Part shown: positions 26,201 through 38,800 of the stretch, one piece after another
Numbering within the stretch: position 1 is the stretch's first letter
How the letters are laid out: each line of letters opens with the position of its first letter
Assembly (NCBI GenBank): GCA_028564675.1
Contig: JAOVVO010000040.1
Coordinates: forward strand, 124,001-188,000
Direction: 5' to 3'
Source of the DNA: Onchocerca lupi
Taxonomy: Eukaryota > Nematoda > Chromadorea > Rhabditida > Onchocercidae
Length of the DNA stretch: 64,000 nt
Notes under the pieces: model-generated
Told to the model about the DNA's origin: nothing
Seen by the model: only the letters and a program-made list of their open reading frames with translations
The model's database searches: none
Made by a program: the position numbers and the translations under genes

Positions 26201-29200
26201 ATTAAATACTTCTGACCTATCCTTGAGCGCTAAATCCAATGAAGCATCAACTTCACGTTGTGGCATGCCATCGGAATCGAAAATGTTGAATCAAAGCTGT
26301 AAACGAATAGTTCACGTTATTGATGATGACGACGATGAAGGTGGTCCCGTAGGTCTCTATATTACTTACAGAAAAACAATTTTTTCATTTCGCTTTTATT
26401 TTGCTGCAGAAACTGGGGAAGGGATAAGTTTCATTTCTGAGAATAGATTTTAAGTAGATGTAGATCCAACGTATTTGTTTAACGTAAAAATCACATTTGT
26501 ATAATTCCGTTATCTTTGCATCTATTAGATTTTGTTTAAATAAAGTGAATGCATGTTTCGATTCCTAAATTACATTTTTTTAAAACTTTTAAAATTTTAT
26601 TTATCTTCATTTATTTTATTTGTTATATTTCGCGAATTTTCAGCTTGTTGATAGGAATTTTTTTAGCTACTTCAATTTTTATTTATACAGTTACAAATGT
26701 TTCATACCGAAGTTTTGAAGCCTAAATTAAATAATGGATATTTCTCGAATGATCTTAGCTTAATTAATCGGGATATCTTCATATAATTTATTTGATCAAT
26801 ATTAATTTTTCTTCCCAGCAATAAAGCAATAAATATGCAAGCTAATAGGTAACTGACTATGATTTTTTTCCGTCAAATGAGAAATTAATTTTGATCTTTC
26901 TGGTCACAAAGCTCAGTAGATTGGGATTCATCTGTTAATTGGTTAATTTCATCTGTAAACATACCAGTATAGAGTGAGCATGTAATGAAGATAGATTTTA
27001 AATGATAAAATTTTCTGGCGATAATCTAGGATTTGCTATACTATGTTCTAAAATTCAAGAAATGCAAAGTCATGATCTTTCACAGAAATAGGTATCGAAT
27101 TTTCAAGCAAATCTCCATATTACGAGTTAAAAACCAGTGAATTTCAATGTTTTGTTAGAAAAATATTTTTTAGTCAAAACTTGCAAAAGAACCGAAGTTG
27201 GATTTGTTATTAAATTATCCACGTGATCAACCAACTATATCAATTCACTACGCTGATGTGGAATATTTGAGACCAAACGAAATGTTAAATGATACAATCA
27301 TAGAATTTTATTTAAAATACATACAGATGGAGTTGGTATCATCGGAAAGGTAAACGAGTGACATTTTTTCTCATTCATTTTCTAATAATTCATTTAGAGT
27401 ATTTCACTTTTATGATTATATGATCAGTAAACAGAGCTGATTAAAAATAAATCTGGTACTTATTTGGCAAGATTTATAATACTTTCAGATTTATTATAAA
27501 TTCATAATTTTTCCAGGCGTCCGTCTATTTTTATATTTAATCCTTTCTTTTATTCTCGATTAACACAAATGCCACCTACTGGTTCGGGTGTAATCCGTAC
27601 GATTTCTTCTCGCGCAAAATGGGTCAGTCTATCGGTTAAAAATGCATTATTACATGATTATGGATATATAACTCATAGCTTAATTTGTTTATGATTAAAA
27701 AGCAGGATTAGAATATGTAACACAAAAGTGTTCATAATGTGAGATACCTTTAAAAAATTGGATTCAGAATACATATATAAATAATTAAGTCTAGCAGTTT
27801 CTTTCTAGTCTTAGATAATTCGCTGATCTTAAAATAAGATTTAAATTTTTGTGCCGTGTAGTACGACATAATTTTTAATAGAATATTCTTTTTTTTTTTT
27901 TTTTTTTGCTTCATTTCCTTAATCACTTTCCAGATCGCTGAAAATTATAAGGGAGTGCGAACATGGACAAAAAATGTGGATATCTTTAATGCTGATTATG
28001 TTATTGTTCCAATTGTTGAAGATATCCATTGGTTAGCTTTTTTCTTTAAGGTTTATCTGAACTAATCGTAATATTCTCTTTTTTTTACGTCGGTTTTTAA
28101 AACAAATTCACAATTTTAATTTTTAATGGAAATTTTGCTTTGCTAGTTGATAAATATCGAAGTAAAAAATGGTACTGAGATGATTATCAGTAGAGAAATA
28201 ATAAGTCAATTTTTTAGAAGTTCTTTTCAGATCAACTCTTCCATACTTAACTTTATTATTGCAGCCAAACTAAATATTGGTGATATAAATTATTTTTTTC
28301 ATACAGGTACTTGGCTATAATCACTTATCCCCGATACTCAATTGTGAATCGTGTACCAGAAATAACGAACGGTAAAGAGGATAACACTGAAAAGATCATT
28401 CCGAAAAGATTTAGGAAAACATTTATAATTTTATTGGATTCATTGACTGATGCTACGGATGTGAAGAGGTACAAGTTTAAACTTTGTTGTGTTAATATTA
28501 AGGACTCTGATATAAAAAGCTAGAATCCAGCACTATATTAAAACTCAGTAAAGATGATAATAATGGACAAGATCAGTTAAATAAAATAATAGTAGTTTTT
28601 AATGTTATTGCAAATAATTTGCAGAAAATTAGTGGTTCTAATTTTAGAAAATTTCTTAATTTACAGGAAATTAACGGTTCCTGTTCTAAGAGAATATCTT
28701 GTTTGTGAATATGAAGATAAAAGGAAATTGAAGGACGGTGACACAAAATATTTTGCAAAAGAATTAATTGAAAAGGTGAGGTTTCATATCCACAGTTTTG
28801 TTTTTGGGACTTTATCAAGTTTTTGGTGTACGTAGTTCCAAATTTCGACTCTTTTTTAAATTTTTAATTGCCCAAATACTTTAGGTTGTGCCGTTTCCTG
28901 TTCCCCAGCAAAGAAATTACACAGACTGCGGACTATTTCTTTTGAAATTTGCTGAATGTTTTTTGCTAAAACCACCTTCAGTAAGTTTTCTTTTGAATTT
29001 ATGCAGTGCAAAATATAAAAAATATGATGTTATATAGAAATATCTGTTCTTATTGAAAGAACAACTGAACTTAGCTCATAAAATATCAAAAATATGAACT
29101 TTTTTAGATTATTGAGTATTTTTATTCAAGAAGGAATATGCTTAATCCATTCTTTAGCTGCTGATAATATACAAATCACTAGTGATAATTTTTAGAGGTC

Positions 29201-29843
29201 TAACCGGGACAATTTCGAGTTCGTCTAGCATTGCACAATGCGAAGGATTTATAATATTTTTATTGATGATTGTCAAATATTAAGCAAGCCTTTAAAAAAT
29301 AATCACCATGACGAAAAATGTTTTGCGAAATTTTTTCTTCAGTTTATAACTCGAAATGATTCATTTCGACGGTGGTATCCGAATTTCACAATCAGAGGCA
29401 TGAGGAGGACTATTCTTACGAGACTAAAATCAGCATGTGATGAAGAAGCATGGCGGGCATACGAAGAATACTCTAGAAATCGCGATGTAAACAATCAGTC
29501 AGTTGAAGACATCCTTCCGAAGCAATTAGCCCCCAGTCGTTCACGTTAGTTCTCAATTTAACACAAATTAATTTACATCTCTGAATGATTCTTTATTGGT
29601 TTTTCTTTTCTTGGTTATGCGACTGGTACTTTATCCGCAACATGATGAAATTGATATCGGAATTTTGTATATTAAAGTAAATCCTTTTTGTTTAATTTTT
29701 CTTTCTTCATCATTTCAATGCTAATCGCAATTCCAGCATCACCAAAACCGCATCGACGAACACTAAGCACTGGAGATTGTGATAGAAGTTATAGCGGATA
29801 TTTTGGACGCTCACGATCGCTCCCTGCTCGTCTTTCCTATTAA
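23282..29843 (+). CDS. ulp-2: Ulp2/SENP6-SENP7-type SUMO-specific cysteine protease
   Basis: Fifteen exons join in phase to 740 aa: 23282-23311, 23556-23711, 24259-24416, 24799-24950, 25244-25455, 25577-25747, 26061-26348, 27174-27349, 27517-27622, 27934-28031, 28307-28468, 28667-28775, 28885-28980, 29343-29544, 29737-29843. The C48 catalytic domain runs from about residue 405 to 680 and shows His515 (EDIHW), Asp560 (LLDSL), Gln614/615 and Cys621 (TDCG). The gap between His and Asp is about 45 residues, longer than I recall for SENP1, and fits the loop insertions of the Ulp2/SENP6-7 branch, which trims poly-SUMO chains. Upstream, VIDDDDDE (about residues 378-385) looks like a SUMO-interacting motif with its acidic flank. 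Not splicing after exon 14 gives an earlier stop just past 29544. The N-terminal exons 1-4 are inferred from phase and splice sites and are less certain. Confidence 0.88.
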
Positions 29844-31037
29844 TTCTTATTCGCCTTTCCTTTCTAAATTTTGATTATTTGAATATAAAGCAACGATGCA
29901 AAAAAGTAGTTATGCTTTTTTTCTGAGCAAATCTACAGGGATTTCCATATGCCAGTATCTATAGGTTTTCGGTATAACGAATGCTTACTGTTTATTGTTT
30001 TATTCGAATTTGTTATTTAACAATTCATATTTTAAGTAGCAGAAAGTAAAATATTCAAAGAATTTTTCAAGATGTCTCATTTCAATTCAATTAGGGATCC
30101 CATAATTATACAAATATAGAAGATAGAATATAAGATACAAAATGATTTTTAAAAACAGCAATAAGTTTAAATTATAAATAGCAATCGCAGATGTTGATTA
30201 CTGTATAATCTTTGGATTAATCCTAAATTATTTAAAAATCGGAATATATTGAGAAATACAATACTTCAAAGTTATGGAGATTGTATATATTACCCCATAG
30301 AATTTTTATTCTAATTACCAATGTTGTTCTCTAATTATTGGTAACAAAAATATTGGTTTAGACAGTGATTACTAATCAAGAAAGTTCTCTTCAAGTGAGA
30401 TGTATATTCTAAAGTTTTATTTATTGTATTCGACTGAATTACTATATATTAAAAATTATCAGGAAAACATGTTGTTGCTTTAAAAAAAAAGGAATGAAAG
30501 GCAGATAATGACTTACAAAAATTGTGCAATTTTTTCTTACAATTCGTTAGAGATTTTGTTTTTTGATATTTTTGGAAATGACATGATTTGTATATCATTA
30601 ACAATCAATGCGTTAATCGTTTTTATTGAATTCAATAAAATACTACTAATTGTGTTGCTTACTATTTGATTGTATGACGTTTTTCGTTAGTTCAATATGA
30701 AAATATTATATAAAGGCAGTCAAATGTTGACATATTTTCATAGTGTTTCGGAATTTTTCACATTGATTTTATACTTCTGATTTTTTCAAGTGATTTTAGA
30801 CATATTGTTCAAAATCGAGAGTACTGGCTCTGGACAGAAAGATTGAGACAGGAACTACCAATACTCATTTCTCTTTATTTTTTTGAGGGATTGGTTTCTT
30901 TATGTTTTGAACTGAAAATATTCTCTGATCAACGCTATAAGGTTTAAATTATAATGCTTTCATTCATTTCTGGAAGTCTTATCTTTTCAGGATTGGTTTT
31001 TATTGCGAAGTTGGTTTTTTATTGTGAATTATTCATC
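29844..31037. other. Intergenic region between SUMO protease and proteasome beta-3
   Basis: About 1.2 kb of AT-rich sequence with no supported gene. An acceptor-like ATCTTTTCAG ends at 30990 and leaves a 47-nt leader before the proteasome gene. Both genes read rightward, so a shared transcript is possible, but the gap is longer than usual for a tight operon. Confidence 0.5.
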
Positions 31038-32238
31038 ATGTCTATTATGAGCTATAGCGGTGGTACTATTTTGGCAATGGCTGGGAACAATTGTGTTTGC
31101 ATTGCTTCTGATTTACGACTTGGTGAACAAATGACCACAATCGCTACGAATATGAAAAAAGTCATTTTTTAAATGTTTGCAGAATAAAGTACCATAAATC
31201 TCAGAATCACATATTCTTTCCAGAGTATAAAGGAAAATAAATCTCTCTGGAATAGATTTATTAGGTTTTAAGTAGTTGATCATTTAATATAAATTCAGCT
31301 GAATTCTCTCTTTTTCATTTTCCTAGCCTTAAAATTCTTAAATTGTAATTTTTTCATATTACAGGTGCATAAATTGGGCGAAAAAGTTTATATCGGCTTA
31401 GGTGGGTTTCATTCAGATGCTAAAACAGTTCTTGATAAAATTGCTTTTCGGAAGAATCTATATGAATTAAGAGAAAATCGAAAGATAAAACCTGAGGTAA
31501 GTATAAAATATCCCAGGAAAGATAATGTTCAATTATGATGCAGTCTTTATAATAGTTGGAAATACCGAAAGGAGGGGATGATTATTAATTTTAAAGAATG
31601 ACACTTTTGGATTTTACGAAGTGTATGCCTTCATCCATTACATATAATTTTTTTGAAGGTTGTAGCTGAGATGGTATCGAATCTATTGTATCAGCATCGA
31701 TTTGGTGGTTATTTCACAGAACCATTGATAGCTGGGCTCGACCCAACGACCAATAAGCCGTATATTTGTTGCATGGACACTATAGGTTGCATCTCTGCTC
31801 CCAACGACTTCGTCGCAGTGGGAACTGGGACTGAATATTTGTTAGGCGTCTGCGAAGGTTATTTTGTTTCACATTGTGCGAATTGCATCCGATTCTTAGT
31901 ACATCATATTGCGATAAGCTTGAAACTCATGCCCCATCATACAAGATCGATCAAAATGATGATTTGCAGCTTGAGTTTTTACTTTTTAGTCCGAGCTGAG
32001 TGCAGAATTTTAGGCTTTTTACTTTAAAATCATTCTGAGAATTATGTGATTTTTTAACCTTGTTGAAACTTCAGGATTTTGGAAAGAGGGTATGAATTCT
32101 GATGAATTATTCGAAGCAACAGCGCAATCAATGCTATCTGCAATGGAACGTGATGCCGCTTCCGGTTGGGGCGTGATCGTTTATACAATAACTAAAGATA
32201 AAGTTAATATAAAAACCATCAAAGCTAGATTGGACTAA
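31038..32238 (+). CDS. pbs-3: Proteasome subunit beta type-3
   Basis: Four exons join in phase to 205 aa, the same length as human PSMB3: 31038-31160, 31365-31496, 31659-31857, 32075-32238. The start MSIMSY followed by GGTILAM matches the family, as do YTEP-like YFTEPLIAGLDP and the C-terminal KARLD. Beta-3 is a structural subunit of the 20S core and lacks the catalytic N-terminal Thr. There is no propeptide here, as expected. The protein acts in the cytosol and nucleus. An AATAAA lies near 32538. The gene follows the SUMO protease on the same strand. Confidence 0.97.
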
Positions 32239-32869
32239 AGTTGAAGAAATTGTTTAATTCCCTTTAATTTGCATTAAGGTTTGAGAAAATTCTATGAGAC
32301 TTCTGAGATTTTGTGCATCAACTTTAATAGTAAATCACATTCCAGACGCATTTTTTACACGGTATATGAACTTCTTGAAAGTAGCTCACGATACCGGTCA
32401 AAAGCAAATTAGCTCGGAACTCTTCACATTTAGAGCAAAAGGAAATTTTTTAACTGTGTTGTTTGGTTTTCTTCTTTATATTTTATTTGGTCCATATGTA
32501 TCATTTAATTCTTATATTATTATTTTATCATAAAACTGAATAAATAATCAAAAAAAATCTATGAGATAGTCCAGGGAAGTAAATGGATATATACAACAAC
32601 CAAAAGAAGAGATAATTCAATGCGGATAAGAAGCTACAGCTGTCTAGTTTCTATTTTCCTACCTAAATTTTTGCTAAAGCCATCAAAATCGTTCTTACGA
32701 TTACAGCAATATCCTTTCAACTTAAAGAAGATATAAAAATCTTGGAGATTTTCATCTGAAATCAGCATGTTTCACACAAACAACGATTTGAAATGGAGCT
32801 AGAGAGAGAGACAGACAGAGAGAATACAGTACACGTATTTTCAACATCTTAATATTACAGCACATGAAA
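32239..32869. other. Convergent 3' region between proteasome beta-3 and bS21m
   Basis: This should hold the 3' UTRs of both flanking genes. A 79-codon open frame at 32294-32533 has no recognisable family and overlaps the likely UTR. A short GA-rich tract (repeated AG with ACAG) is at about 32798-32823. Confidence 0.5.
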
Positions 32870-33499
32870 TCATGTGGTCATTTGACCTGGATATGGGTCA
32901 GGTCGATTTTTCCGCATTAAAAATTGTATTTTTCTCCGCATATCTTCATTAATGATTGCTTTTGAGATTTCTCTGGATAATTCATTCCGCTGCATATACG
33001 GTTTCCGATAATATCGTGTCTTTCGTAAAATATCCAATAAACCTTCATTATTCATCAATCTGAATTGGAATATAGTGACGATCCATCCATCAGACAACAG
33101 TACAGAATCAGCAAACAAATGTTCACAGCAGTGAAGCTTATTGCTCTAGATGATTACCTATGAAAGCATTACAGAAGAGAAAAAAGATAAAGGAAAAAAA
33201 CGAAAAAAGTTATGATGAAAAAATGAGGATTTCTCGACATATTATTCAATTCTACCTGGCATTCGAAGCAAATGTTCCCTACATAATAAGAGTAAGCTCA
33301 TTATGACCAATCCAGTAATTGTACCAGATTTACAGCAGAGTGCCAAAAAAAACCTGTTCAATAAATGGAAGGCTGATGTGACATCATTGTTGACAACGAG
33401 AACTGTCTTATTAAGAAATCGTTGATGTGCGTGATGGATATTCCAAAACAGTTTTATGCCAAAAGGTTGTTTCAATGTTCCGCGCCAACATCGCACCAT
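32870..33499 (-). CDS. mrps-21: Mitochondrial small ribosomal subunit protein bS21m
   Basis: Two exons on the minus strand, 33499-33354 and 33059-32870, give 111 aa. The splice (AACAG|GTTTTT to TTCAG|ATTGATG) rebuilds an uninterrupted match to the family. Shared features are an exon 1 end like SAFHLLNR, an exon 2 start RLMNNEGLLDILRKTRYY, then KIQFLMRKNRPDPYPG, which corresponds to the KINFLMRKNRADPW of animal MRPS21. The protein is a small RNA-binding component of the mitochondrial 28S subunit. The N-terminus is some 20 residues longer than in human and may serve as a mitochondrial targeting segment (Arg and Lys, no acidic residue before about residue 39). The ATG lies one base after TGATTTCAG, a trans-splice-like acceptor. 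Confidence 0.87.
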
Positions 33500-33681
33500 C
33501 CTGAAATCAAATTAGATTACTGGAACATTTATGAACATTATGAACAATACAGATATTTATGAACCTATTATGGACATTTCTTTGCAAAATCACCGGCAGA
33601 ACAACATCTCCCGAAAACTACTATTCATCCTCTGCAGAATCCACTCTAATCTCCATCTTATTCCTTTTCATAACACGCACG

Positions 33682-33733
33682 GTTAGGTTACGATGATTGA
33701 TGCCATACGCAGAGTTAGGTTACGATGATTGAT
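33682..33733. repeat. 20-bp direct repeat
   Basis: GTTAGGTTACGATGATTGAT occurs at 33682 and again at 33714, a 32-bp spacing. It lies in the 280-bp gap between the bS21m start and a possible gene on the other strand. Confidence 0.8.
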
Positions 33734-33778
33734 ATCACTATGCAAATTTAAAAAATCTGGTCCTATTTTAGCATCCAA

Positions 33779-34250
33779 ATGATGGTGGTGGTAGAAGTCT
33801 TTGTAGCGCTACGAATTGGAAGGGATTGGTTAGAAAGTTTCAGAAACTTTCGAATGATTCAAGGAGCTATGACCTTTGATGGAATTCGGAATATTATTGT
33901 ACAAAATCAATTTCAAGATAAAATGCACATGGGTTCGAATACTTCGAAACTTACATATAGCTCTTGAACCAGTGCTGAAACTGTAAATTCTGTCAAGAAT
34001 TTTGAAATATACTCAAAATAATCATTCTTTTTCCTCTTAGCTCCCAATCTAAAACTCTTGTTTGAACTTTTGCTGTAATTGTAAAGTATTTCAAGATTAT
34101 GTCGGACTTTGGCTTCATACTGCTCCTGTTAACATTTCAAAATTCGAATCTCATTCGAACTACAATGTATTTGCAAGTGATATGATATTAGAATTCACAG
34201 TTTTAGAACCTGAGGATTTTCAGGTAATTCTAGCTTATACCAGTACGTGA
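33779..34250 (+). CDS. Possible small two-exon gene, about 102 aa, unknown function
   Basis: An acceptor-like CCTATTTTAG ends at 33771, eight bases before an ATG. A first segment (33779-33932) can be joined in phase through ATGG|GTTCGA and TTTCAAG|ATTATG to a second (34096-34250). The second segment reads like a real exon: after the junction it encodes YVGLWLHTAPVNISKFESHS and then an acidic stretch ending EPEDFQ, where a good donor (CAG|GTAATT) offers further splicing. If not spliced, it stops at 34250. No family was recognised and the first donor is weak. It would be divergent from bS21m. Confidence 0.25.
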
Positions 34251-34599
34251 TAAATTTTTTCTTATTTTTCATTCTTATTTTTTTTGATAGCTTCATTCTT
34301 ATTTTATTTCGAATTTATATGGTTTTCAATTCTTCCATGACATATAAATATATGATTCCATTTTAATGGTAATTAATTCCTTATCATGATAAGATAATAA
34401 TTAGAAAGACGATTAGTAATTCTTCTTCATTCTCTTCCGTCTGCAGTTTCAAACATGAAATTTTTCCTTCCAAGATTTATAAATAAACTATCCCATTTTC
34501 AGTGATAATGTGTTCTTTATTATGAGATTATAACAGGAGTATTTTATTTCATGATTATTAATTAATTAATTAATAATTAATTGTTATTCTATCGGCACA

Positions 34600-34738
34600 T
34601 ATTTTTATTTCAGTTTTTTTATACTCCATTTTTATTTCTTTTTTTTTTTTTACTCCATTTTTATTTCTGTTTTTTTTATGCTTCATTTTTATTTCTTTTT
34701 TTTATACTTCATTTTTATTTCTGTTTTTTGTATGCTTC
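34600..34738. repeat. T-rich tandem repeat, unit about 28-35 bp
   Basis: Five near copies of a unit reading CTCCATTTTTATTTC or CTTCATTTTTATTTC followed by a T run. Immediately before it, 34559-34582 is built of ATTAATTA steps. The open frame across it is a by-product of this repeat. Confidence 0.75.
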
Positions 34739-35727
34739 CAAAATTCCACTTAGGAAAGAATTTTTTTTTTTTTGTCATATCTGCTCTCGGAATAGCAATA
34801 ATCATGATAATCAGATGATAATCAATTCTTCATTCTCTACCACCTGCAAAATTTCAAACATAACATTTTTCACTTTAGCACAAAATATTTGCATATATAT
34901 TACTGCTTCCTACTATCCAGCGCTTGTTTATATTTTCCTAACCTAGAAAATATGCTTAATATGCATATTGATTCATTTGATCTTTGATTTCTATAGATTC
35001 TCAGTAATCATCGAAATGATTGATGATGTTTATCATTTATTATTGTCGTCTACAAATCTTGTTATCATTTGCTACTATATTTATCAATAATATCCTGCTC
35101 ATATTTCCACTTGCTGAAGATCCATTATGCAATGGAAATAGGAATGTATATATGTATGTCAATTATTAATCAATCAATAATTGAAACATTTCAATGACAT
35201 TTATTAACACCTTTTTTCTTTCATACTTATGCACCTTTATCGATTACTTCAAATTGTTTATTTCACTAAATGGCAAATGATAAGTGTCATTATTGATTTA
35301 TAAAAGAGTCATTAATGATTCATGAAACTTTTCCATAAATCATTAATGATTTAACCATCTGTCAGTTTAGCTTTCTCTGCTAGATTATTTTAACTGCCGA
35401 CTAGACTTAGCTATATGATTTCACTTCACCCTCTTTCTTCTTCATTTTCAATTAAAATCGATTCAATTAACTTAGATTCATTTTATTTGTCTATTTTACG
35501 TATTTTGAATTTAGCAAAATTGAATTTTCAATTAATTTCATTAATTTCTTTCACTTTGAGTTAATTTCATCTCGAAAGTGTTTTAGCTTTATTTTTCGCT
35601 CCTATTCTCTACTTCAGTAATGTAGAAAAAAGAATTGCATTTTCAGAAATAAATGTAATTTTAGTGTGTGACACGAAATGAGAAAACCATAGCCGAACGA
35701 GGAAATAAAGTTAATTATTTTTTTTCA

Positions 35728-35807
35728 GTTCTAGCTTAATAATTTTCTAGTTCTAGCTTTAAAATTTCCTAATCCTAGCTTAATAATTTGTTTATGTTCA
35801 GCTTAGA
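35728..35807. repeat. Short tandem repeat, unit about 21-22 bp
   Basis: GTTCTAGCTTAATAATTTT and variants occur at about 35728, 35750 and 35772, with a partial fourth copy near 35797. Confidence 0.7.
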
Positions 35808-38800
35808 CTATCGCTTTTTATCCATCATTTCGACTAGTTATTGACTTTTTTTCTTTAATTCTTCAACTTGAACATAAATCATAAATTGCAAATAAAAATT
35901 CTGAAGAAATTTATTTTCCATCTGTTGACTTTAGCAACTTCTTTTCCTACTGAAATAGTTATGTTTTTGTCAAAATCAATGATAAATTTATTGCTGCTAT
36001 CATAAAAATCATTTGAACAATTTTCATTATTCTTTTCTCTTCTGTTAGTTGTTTCCGATGAATTCCAGGATCGGATAGATCAGAGAGAAAGTGATAATAT
36101 CTGGAAATAAACCTTCTGCTAATTTGTTTACGGATCGCAATTTTTATCTGACAGCTTATTTTTTCTTTTTTTTTCTTATTGAATTATTTTTAAAATTTAA
36201 AAAGTGAAACTCGCCAAAGTAGCTGGAAAAATCACATCATACTAAATGGCATTACATTAAAATATCGAATAATTAAAATGGTTGTCACATCTAAAACTTT
36301 TCTATCTGGATTGATGACATTCGACACAAGTTGTGCTGATAAATGATATGATTATTTATGCATATCCATCTATTTATTGGCAGGACTACTAATATAGTAG
36401 CTATCAGTAATATGTAAGATTTTGACAGCGATGATAAATGTGCTAATAGAGATGTAGGCTAGGCAATGATGTACTTGGCCAGGTCCTCTAGCAGGGTTGA
36501 AATTCATAATTGATAAGGCTTTTTGAGACAGTACTATGCTTGGCTAGATCATCTGTCAGGCTTTAAAGATTTTTTAAATCCACGATGAGCTTTTTCGATT
36601 CAATTTCATCTAGTGCTCTCAGAATGTGAGGCGTATTGCTTTCAAGCCTTTCAATTTCGTGGAAATTTTGTTTGATGAAATGATTTAATGTATAACATTA
36701 TTGGAAGAAACATATTTTTAAAAAAACAATTGAATTAAGTAATAGGAAAAAAGTGGTAATTAATTCGAAAAAAAAGAAGTTAATAAATGAACTTATTAAA
36801 AAAGTGAAAAATATGAATTTGAAAAAGAAAAATGTTTAGCCTGTAATAATCAAATATCTAAATTGGTGCAACGAAAAACAATGGTAAAGGTTGATTAAAG
36901 GTTAAATAATTGACTTGTTTTTAAACGGTTTCATCTTTTTTTTTTCTTTTTTTTTTAAATCTTGATATTTGAAAAAGTTTGGTAATTTAAAAGTTTGAAT
37001 TATTTTGATATGGAATTCTTTGAATTCATTAATTTTTGTTAATCATTACCAAGACTGTGTGTAAAATATCGCAATGCTAGTAAATTTTGGATGTAGCTAA
37101 GTGCTTTTTCTGCCTTCTAAATTTAGACATATTCCCTTCGATCAAATTTATTGTTACTCAAATTGCATTGCTAGCATTGTTGAGCAATGCTGCTAGAATG
37201 ATGGTTTTTATTTCTTCTTTTTTTTTTCAAGTTTCCACAATTTATATAAAACGTTTTTGAGAATATAAGAGCCATTTGTAGCTTCAAAAAAAAAAGAAAA
37301 AAAAAATCATAATAGGAAATGAATCGTAGATTGTGGTTTGAAATGGCTTTTTGGATTTTGTGGAGAAATTGTGGAAACTTTTAATAAGTTACTTTAAAAT
37401 CTACTTGCGTAGTTACTTTAAAATCTACGTCCACTTTTTTTTACATCCAGAAAAAGTCATATTTTTCAGGAATTCTAAAAAAAGAATCCAAGCAATTCAC
37501 TTAAATCGATGCTGCTTAGAAATATGATCAAACAGTGGTTTCTAATTTGAAACAAAATTTGAAGACAAAGCTTAAACAAATGGTTGAAGTACTTAAGGAC
37601 AAGTAAGTTGTGTAAATTTTTATTTTTGAATTCAGTAAACAATTGAGTTCTAAAAAGTAAAGATTGAGAAATGTCACAGATTTAGATGAATAATTCAAAA
37701 TCTCAGATTGTATATGAATGAATTATTAGAAGATATGAAAATTTGCATATTGATAAATGAATAATCTGAATCTGAATAGTAATATTTTAGATTAAGCTAA
37801 TATTTTTATTATAATTCTATTCTCAAATCTTTCATTTTATGATAAATTGTTTTTTTTTCCATTAAATTCTATTAAAATTATAAAATATAATGAATTGAAA
37901 ATCGGAAGCAGTAAATTGCTGATGCACTTAAGTACTTTCGGAAAATAATTGCTTATTTACTAATCGAAAAGCATAGCGATAACTGGTCTTCTCGGTTGAA
38001 ATCAAAATATTTGAAAAGATTAGTTTAAAATAGTAAGCAAGCATTTACTGCTGCATTCCGATTTGCGTTTGAGAATTGAAAAAATCAATTTAATCATTTT
38101 TTCATTTCTTTTTTTTCTTTTTTTTTTCTTTTTTTTTTTTATTAATGTGTTTTAATTCTGCTTCTACATCAAATGAACTCAATTTTAGCATAGATAAATG
38201 GGTATTTTAAAAAATATTCTCATCATTATATGCTGTTAATTAGATGTGTGGCCCTAGAATGAATATAGATTCCCGAAAGGGACGATTAAAACAGAAACAA
38301 TAATATCGATTATTAATTAATTAATATGCCTGAATGAGTTAGATTATAATTATTCGAGCTGCTCTATTAATCTAGAATTTTCATTTTAACTTCACATAAA
38401 TGCGATTCTTGAAGAAAATCCTCGAATCGCAGATGTCAAATATCACATCAGATATATATTTCTTTGGATTTCAAAGTCGAATAATCAAATGCATTCATTA
38501 ATTTTCTTTCTTTTCGGATCAATATCGAAAGATGTGGCTCTTCAATGCAACTTAAGCTGACGAACATCTGTTCCTTGATGACATTGTAGTCTTCTCATCT
38601 CAATCTCCTAATTATCGCCTTACTTCAATCTTTTAATTAGCATCTTGCTGACATATATGCACTTGTCTTATTCGTTTAAATTGATAATTTTTTTATCCCT
38701 TTTTTTATTCTCAAAACTTCAGATAGAATTAACTTCAAGAGAACTTCAAATAAAATTTCAGGAAAACTTCAGTAAAATTATGAGAATGCAAATTGGTCAG

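Noticed and set aside
32294..32533. 79-codon ATG frame after proteasome beta-3
   Set aside because: It lies in the likely 3' UTR, just before an AATAAA, with no family signature.
33931..33945. GGTTCGAATAC resembling a tRNA T-loop
   Set aside because: No cloverleaf can be drawn from the surrounding sequence.
34581..34946. 121-codon Phe-rich frame
   Set aside because: It is the translation of a T-rich tandem repeat, so low complexity rather than coding.
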